The notes under the pieces are model-generated. The model was not told where the DNA came from. It worked only from the letters and a program-made list of their open reading frames with translations, and searched no databases. This document shows positions 5,703 to 7,609 of a stretch of DNA of 7,609 nt, piece by piece. Numbering within the stretch: position 1 is the stretch's first letter; the number at the start of each line of letters is the position of its first letter. The stretch lies in contig BNXH01000071.1 of the NCBI GenBank assembly GCA_025999435.1, positions 1-7,609 of the forward strand. Direction: 5' to 3'. Source of the DNA: Bacteroidia bacterium (lineage in GTDB: Bacteria; Bacteroidota; Bacteroidia; Bacteroidales; Dysgonomonadaceae). The position numbers and the translations under genes were made by a program.

Positions 5703-7142
5703 TTATCTACCTCGACCACCGCCGCTACTTCTACTGCTTCCACCTCCACTTGAAGACGAAGAACGGGAAGATGAACTGCTTGAGGAAGAGCCGCTGCTAT
5801 ATGAGCTTGAACTCGATGATCGAGAACTTGAACTATAGCTTGAACTTGGCCTTGAACTTGACGAACTTGACGAACTTGAACTGTTATAACTTGGGCGTGA
5901 ACTGCTACTTGAGCTAGAGCTATTGTAGCTCGGACGAGAACTCGAAGATGAGCTACCAGAGTTATAACTAGGACGAGAACTAGTATTTGAACTACTAGAG
6001 TTTGAATTATAGCTCGGACGTGTAGATGGCCTTGTAGTTACGTCACCAGATGAACCGCGACCACTGCTACTGCTATTGGTTGAGCTATTGTAGCTCGGAC
6101 GGGTTGTTGGTCTTGTAGTTACACCAGTTGACGAACCTCTTCCTCCAGTACCTGTCGAATTGTTATAGCTCGGACGTGTAGATGGCCTTGTTGATACGCC
6201 AGATGATGAACCTCTTCCGGTAGTTGAGTTATTATAGCTTGGGCGTGTAGACGGTCTTGTTGAAACACTTGAACTACCACGACCACCAGCATTATAGCCC
6301 GGACGAGTATTTACACTCGAACCACGACCTCCAGCATTATAACTAGGACGGGCACCTACACTTGAACCGCGACTTACACCTGCATATCCACGGTTAGATC
6401 CGTAATATCCTGTACGAGGACGTCCTGTATAGTTGTATTGATTACGACGGTATCCGTAATGGTCATTACTATGTCCGCCATACCAGCCGCCACCGTACCA
6501 GCCACCTGCATACCAGCCGCCGTACCATGGGCTGTTCCAACCGGAGCCCCAGCCCCAACTGCTGTAATACCAAGGTCTATTCCAACCCCAGCCCCAACTG
6601 CCATAATACCAAGGATCATAATATCCCCATGCATAAGATGGTGAATACCAAGGATCATACCATGGGTAATAACTATTCCAACCGAAGCCAAAACGAGAAC
6701 GGGCACCATAATAGTTACTGTAACTATCATCTAACACGTAGACATTTATTTCACCATCGCTGGATATCTTCACGCTATTTTCCGGATTATGGAATTTGAC
6801 TATCCGGTCAGTATACTGATAGTCTTGATATTCCTCTTCAGTATATATTGTATCATCTTCGGCATACTGATTATCGTATACGTCTACATTTCCTCTGCGG
6901 TTATAAGCATCCACGTCTACAGTAACATCGCCAACAGTTTCCAAAGTCACATCTCCGTTATCTTTCACTAAAAGTACTTGAGTAGGTTTAGTTTGCTTCT
7001 GGGAAGTCACTTTTTTTACCTCTGTCTTCTTCTTCTCTTTCGATTTTGAAGGAGCGTAGACGTCATCCCATTCTTCTTGTGCAAAAACAAAGAATGGTAT
7101 TACCGACACTAGAATCAACAGTAATAAATTTTTAGTCTTCAT
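5703..7142 (-). CDS. secreted Trp/Tyr/Gly-rich protein with RPSYN repeats and poly-Ser tail
   Basis: I do not recognise a characterised family. It loosely resembles uncharacterised secreted Bacteroidales proteins with a YGW-rich centre and an S/G/R-rich end. Seen in the 479 residues: a signal peptide (1-21, FFVFA before Gln22, no lipoprotein Cys); a charged linker with a Lys cluster (33-52); a moderately ordered part (55-138) containing VDAYNRRG and DRIVKFHNPENS; a Trp/Tyr/Gly-rich segment (141-249) with PWY and WGWG motifs; RGSS/TRP/RPSYN repeats (258-436); and a tail almost entirely Ser with scattered Arg, Tyr and Gly, ending GGGRGR. The repeats and tail are probably disordered and extracytoplasmic. 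The start is supported by AGGAG 8 bases upstream. A promoter lies about 140 bases upstream, and a hairpin terminator follows. A surface, matrix or adhesion role is conjecture. Confidence 0.85.
   Translation of the reverse strand: MKTKNLLLLILVSVIPFFVFAQEEWDDVYAPSKSKEKKKTEVKKVTSQKQTKPTQVLLVKDNGDVTLETVGDVTVDVDAYNRRGNVDVYDNQYAEDDTIYTEEEYQDYQYTDRIVKFHNPENSVKISSDGEINVYVLDDSYSNYYGARSRFGFGWNSYYPWYDPWYSPSYAWGYYDPWYYGSWGWGWNRPWYYSSWGWGSGWNSPWYGGWYAGGWYGGGWYGGHSNDHYGYRRNQYNYTGRPRTGYYGSNRGYAGVSRGSSVGARPSYNAGGRGSSVNTRPGYNAGGRGSSSVSTRPSTRPSYNNSTTGRGSSSGVSTRPSTRPSYNNSTGTGGRGSSTGVTTRPTTRPSYNSSTNSSSSGRGSSGDVTTRPSTRPSYNSNSSSSNTSSRPSYNSGSSSSSSRPSYNSSSSSSSSRPSYNSSSSSSSSSSRPSSSYSSSSRSSSSSSYSSGSSSSSSSSRSSSSSGGGSSRSSGGGRGR
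5835..6371 (-). repeat. in-gene RGSS / RP(S/G)YN repeat region
   Basis: Nine RPSYN or RPGYN cores start at residues 265, 280, 300, 323, 348, 375, 390, 403 and 416, with a derived RPSSSY at 431. RGSS starts at 258, 273, 288, 310, 335 and 362. Four units carry the doublet TRP(S/T)TRPSYN. Core spacing rises 15, 20, 23, 25, 27 and then drops to 15, 13, 13, 15 as the linkers become pure Ser. At DNA level the RPSYN copies share a recurring TTATAGCT(T/C)GG(A/G)CG-like core on the plus strand, which shows origin by duplication. Confidence 0.85.
6396..6722 (-). repeat. in-gene Trp/Tyr/Gly-rich repeat segment
   Basis: Encodes residues 141-249. PWY occurs at 160, 164, 177, 190 and 205, WGWG at 183 and 196, and GGWY at 208, 213 and 218. 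A 39-bp (13-residue) DNA duplication is visible: CAGCCCCAACTGC occurs at 6550-6562 and 6589-6601. CCAAGGATCATA also recurs near 6609 and 6649. Confidence 0.75.
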
Positions 7143-7150
7143 AATCTGCT

Positions 7151-7155
7151 CTCCT
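7151..7155 (-). promoter_or_regulatory. strong Shine-Dalgarno site of the serine-rich gene
   Basis: AGGAG on the minus strand lies 8 bases before the ATG at 7142-7140, and fixes the start. It stands out because the starts of proB, proA and argF' lack such a site. Confidence 0.65.
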
Positions 7156-7279
7156 ATATTTATTTATTTTTAATTAAAGTATTTAACTAGTCTTACATAA
7201 AGTTCAATTACTCATTAGACTATTCAATATCTTAAAGGTTTAATCAATCTGCTAATAATTATATTTATATCAAGATTAA

Positions 7280-7287
7280 CAAATATA
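7280..7287 (-). promoter_or_regulatory. -7 box of the serine-rich gene promoter
   Basis: TATATTTG on the minus strand matches TAnnTTTG exactly. The -33 region has only a weak TTA. Use of this box would give a leader of about 130 bases before the ATG at 7142. Confidence 0.45.
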
Positions 7288-7407
7288 CGAACTTAATCTC
7301 TTATATAATTTATTCTTTATATAAAAGATGCATACAAGCACTACTTTGTTGCGTTCATTATGTTAAAAAACACAAACAATAAATCAAAATACTATTTCCG
7401 TCAAAAT

Positions 7408-7452
7408 GTCTATTTTTTTAGACAAAATATTTTGAAGTCTATTTTTTTAGAC
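7408..7452. repeat. two identical 16-bp inverted repeats, candidate operators
   Basis: GTCTATTTTTTTAGAC occurs at 7408-7423 and again at 7437-7452. Each copy is an inverted repeat with 5-bp arms (GTCTA/TAGAC) around six T. The copies start 29 bp apart, and the gap contains the 12-bp perfect palindrome CAAAATATTTTG (7423-7434). Two exact copies of a dyad over a promoter are typical of a dimeric repressor site. The regulator cannot be named. Confidence 0.7.
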
Positions 7453-7460
7453 TACATTTG
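7431..7460 (+). promoter_or_regulatory. rightward promoter overlapped by the inverted repeats
   Basis: TTTG (7431-7434), an 18-base spacer and TACATTTG (7453-7460) match the Bacteroidetes -33/-7 consensus at both elements. The second GTCTA-T6-TAGAC copy fills most of the spacer and touches the -7 box, so a bound protein would block polymerase. Transcription would go right, into the repeat array and a gene beyond the window. Confidence 0.62.
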
Positions 7461-7532
7461 TATATATCAAAATATCATTCATTAGATATTATATAGAATA
7501 AAGATTTATGGATTTCATAAACAAACAATTAA

Positions 7533-7609
7533 CCACAGAGTTTACGGAGTTATGGTTCACGGTGTATCACGGTGTAACTCCGTGATATTTAACTCGGTGC
7601 AACTCTGTG
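7533..7609. repeat. 10-bp-period repeat array, cut by window edge
   Basis: On the minus strand, from the right edge, the units are CACAGAGTTG, CACCGAGTTA, (AATAT), CACGGAGTTA, CACCGTGATA, CACCGTGAAC, (CATAA), CTCCGTAAA and CTCTGTGG. The period is 10 bp, with two 5-bp insertions. The array is also quasi-palindromic: CACAGAGTT (7534-7542) pairs with AACTCTGTG (7601-7609), and ACGGAGTTA (7544-7552) pairs with TAACTCCGT (7575-7583). It resembles CACAGAG-type dispersed repeats that I recall from several bacterial genomes. Its full length is unknown. Confidence 0.7.

Larger units (their letters stand above)
7143..7609. other. divergent intergenic region
   Basis: A 467-base, very AT-rich stretch without a convincing gene. 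From left to right it holds the ribosome site and about 130-base leader of the leftward serine-rich gene, its -7 box, a featureless AT-rich part (about 7290-7400), a rightward promoter with paired inverted repeats (7408-7460), and a 10-bp-period repeat array running off the right edge. A 25-codon ATG frame (7508-7585) is probably chance. Confidence 0.75.

Noticed and set aside
5835..6371. CRISPR-like regular repeats
   Set aside because: The repeats keep one reading frame, are degenerate at DNA level, and their spacers are Ser/Thr codons of variable length, so this is a protein repeat region.
6374..6730. Alternate open frame (118 codons) within the Trp/Tyr-rich part of the serine-rich gene, and plus-strand frames opposite it
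   Set aside because: These are shadows made by the biased, repeated codons. The main frame has a signal peptide, ribosome site and terminator, and the others have none.
7508..7585. 25-codon ATG frame after the rightward promoter, a possible leader peptide
   Set aside because: It starts in AT-rich DNA and continues through the repeat array with no ribosome site. Its composition simply reflects the repeat, so there is too little support.
7533..7609. CRISPR array or insertion-sequence end
   Set aside because: The units are 10 bp without unique spacers, which excludes CRISPR. Inverted ends exist, but no transposase or target duplication is visible in the window.

Overview
The window looks like a chromosomal segment from a Bacteroidales member of the Bacteroidota. 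The evidence is a low-GC sequence, start regions mostly without Shine-Dalgarno sites, several -7 boxes of the Bacteroidetes type (TAnnTTTG), an ornithine transcarbamylase of the Bacteroides succinylornithine type, and a FadL/OmpP1-like outer membrane protein. A Dysgonomonas- or Parabacteroides-like host is a guess that cannot be settled from this sequence.

Left part (1-382): the first 17 codons of a possible leftward gene run off the edge, with a good Bacteroidetes promoter behind them. Next comes a gene-free stretch with two low-complexity, degenerate tandem-repeat patches, then the proB promoter.

Central rightward block (383-3964): proB (glutamate 5-kinase), proA (glutamate-5-semialdehyde dehydrogenase), a 60-residue very basic small protein whose ATG overlaps the proA stop, and argF' (N-succinylornithine carbamoyltransferase). 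The first two make the proline precursor from glutamate. The last is a step of the succinylated arginine pathway, which also starts from glutamate, so the block pairs two glutamate-derived amino-acid routes. argF' has its own -7-like box and ends at a strong hairpin terminator that also serves the convergent genes.

Right leftward block (4032-7142): a FadL/OmpP1-family outer membrane beta-barrel protein, and upstream of it a secreted protein with a Trp/Tyr/Gly-rich middle, nine RP(S/G)YN repeats and a poly-serine tail. A hairpin terminator separates the two.

Right edge (7143-7609): a 467-base divergent intergenic region. It holds the leader and promoter of the serine-rich gene and, pointing right, a consensus-like promoter overlapped by two identical copies of a 16-bp inverted repeat spaced 29 bp apart. 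A 10-bp-period repeat array follows and runs into the window end. The gene this promoter serves lies outside the window.

Most of the window is ordinary. The parts most worth a second look are the double-operator promoter, the phased 10-bp repeat array, the Ser90 variant of the transcarbamylase, and the repeat architecture of the serine-rich protein. No complete new system is evident.
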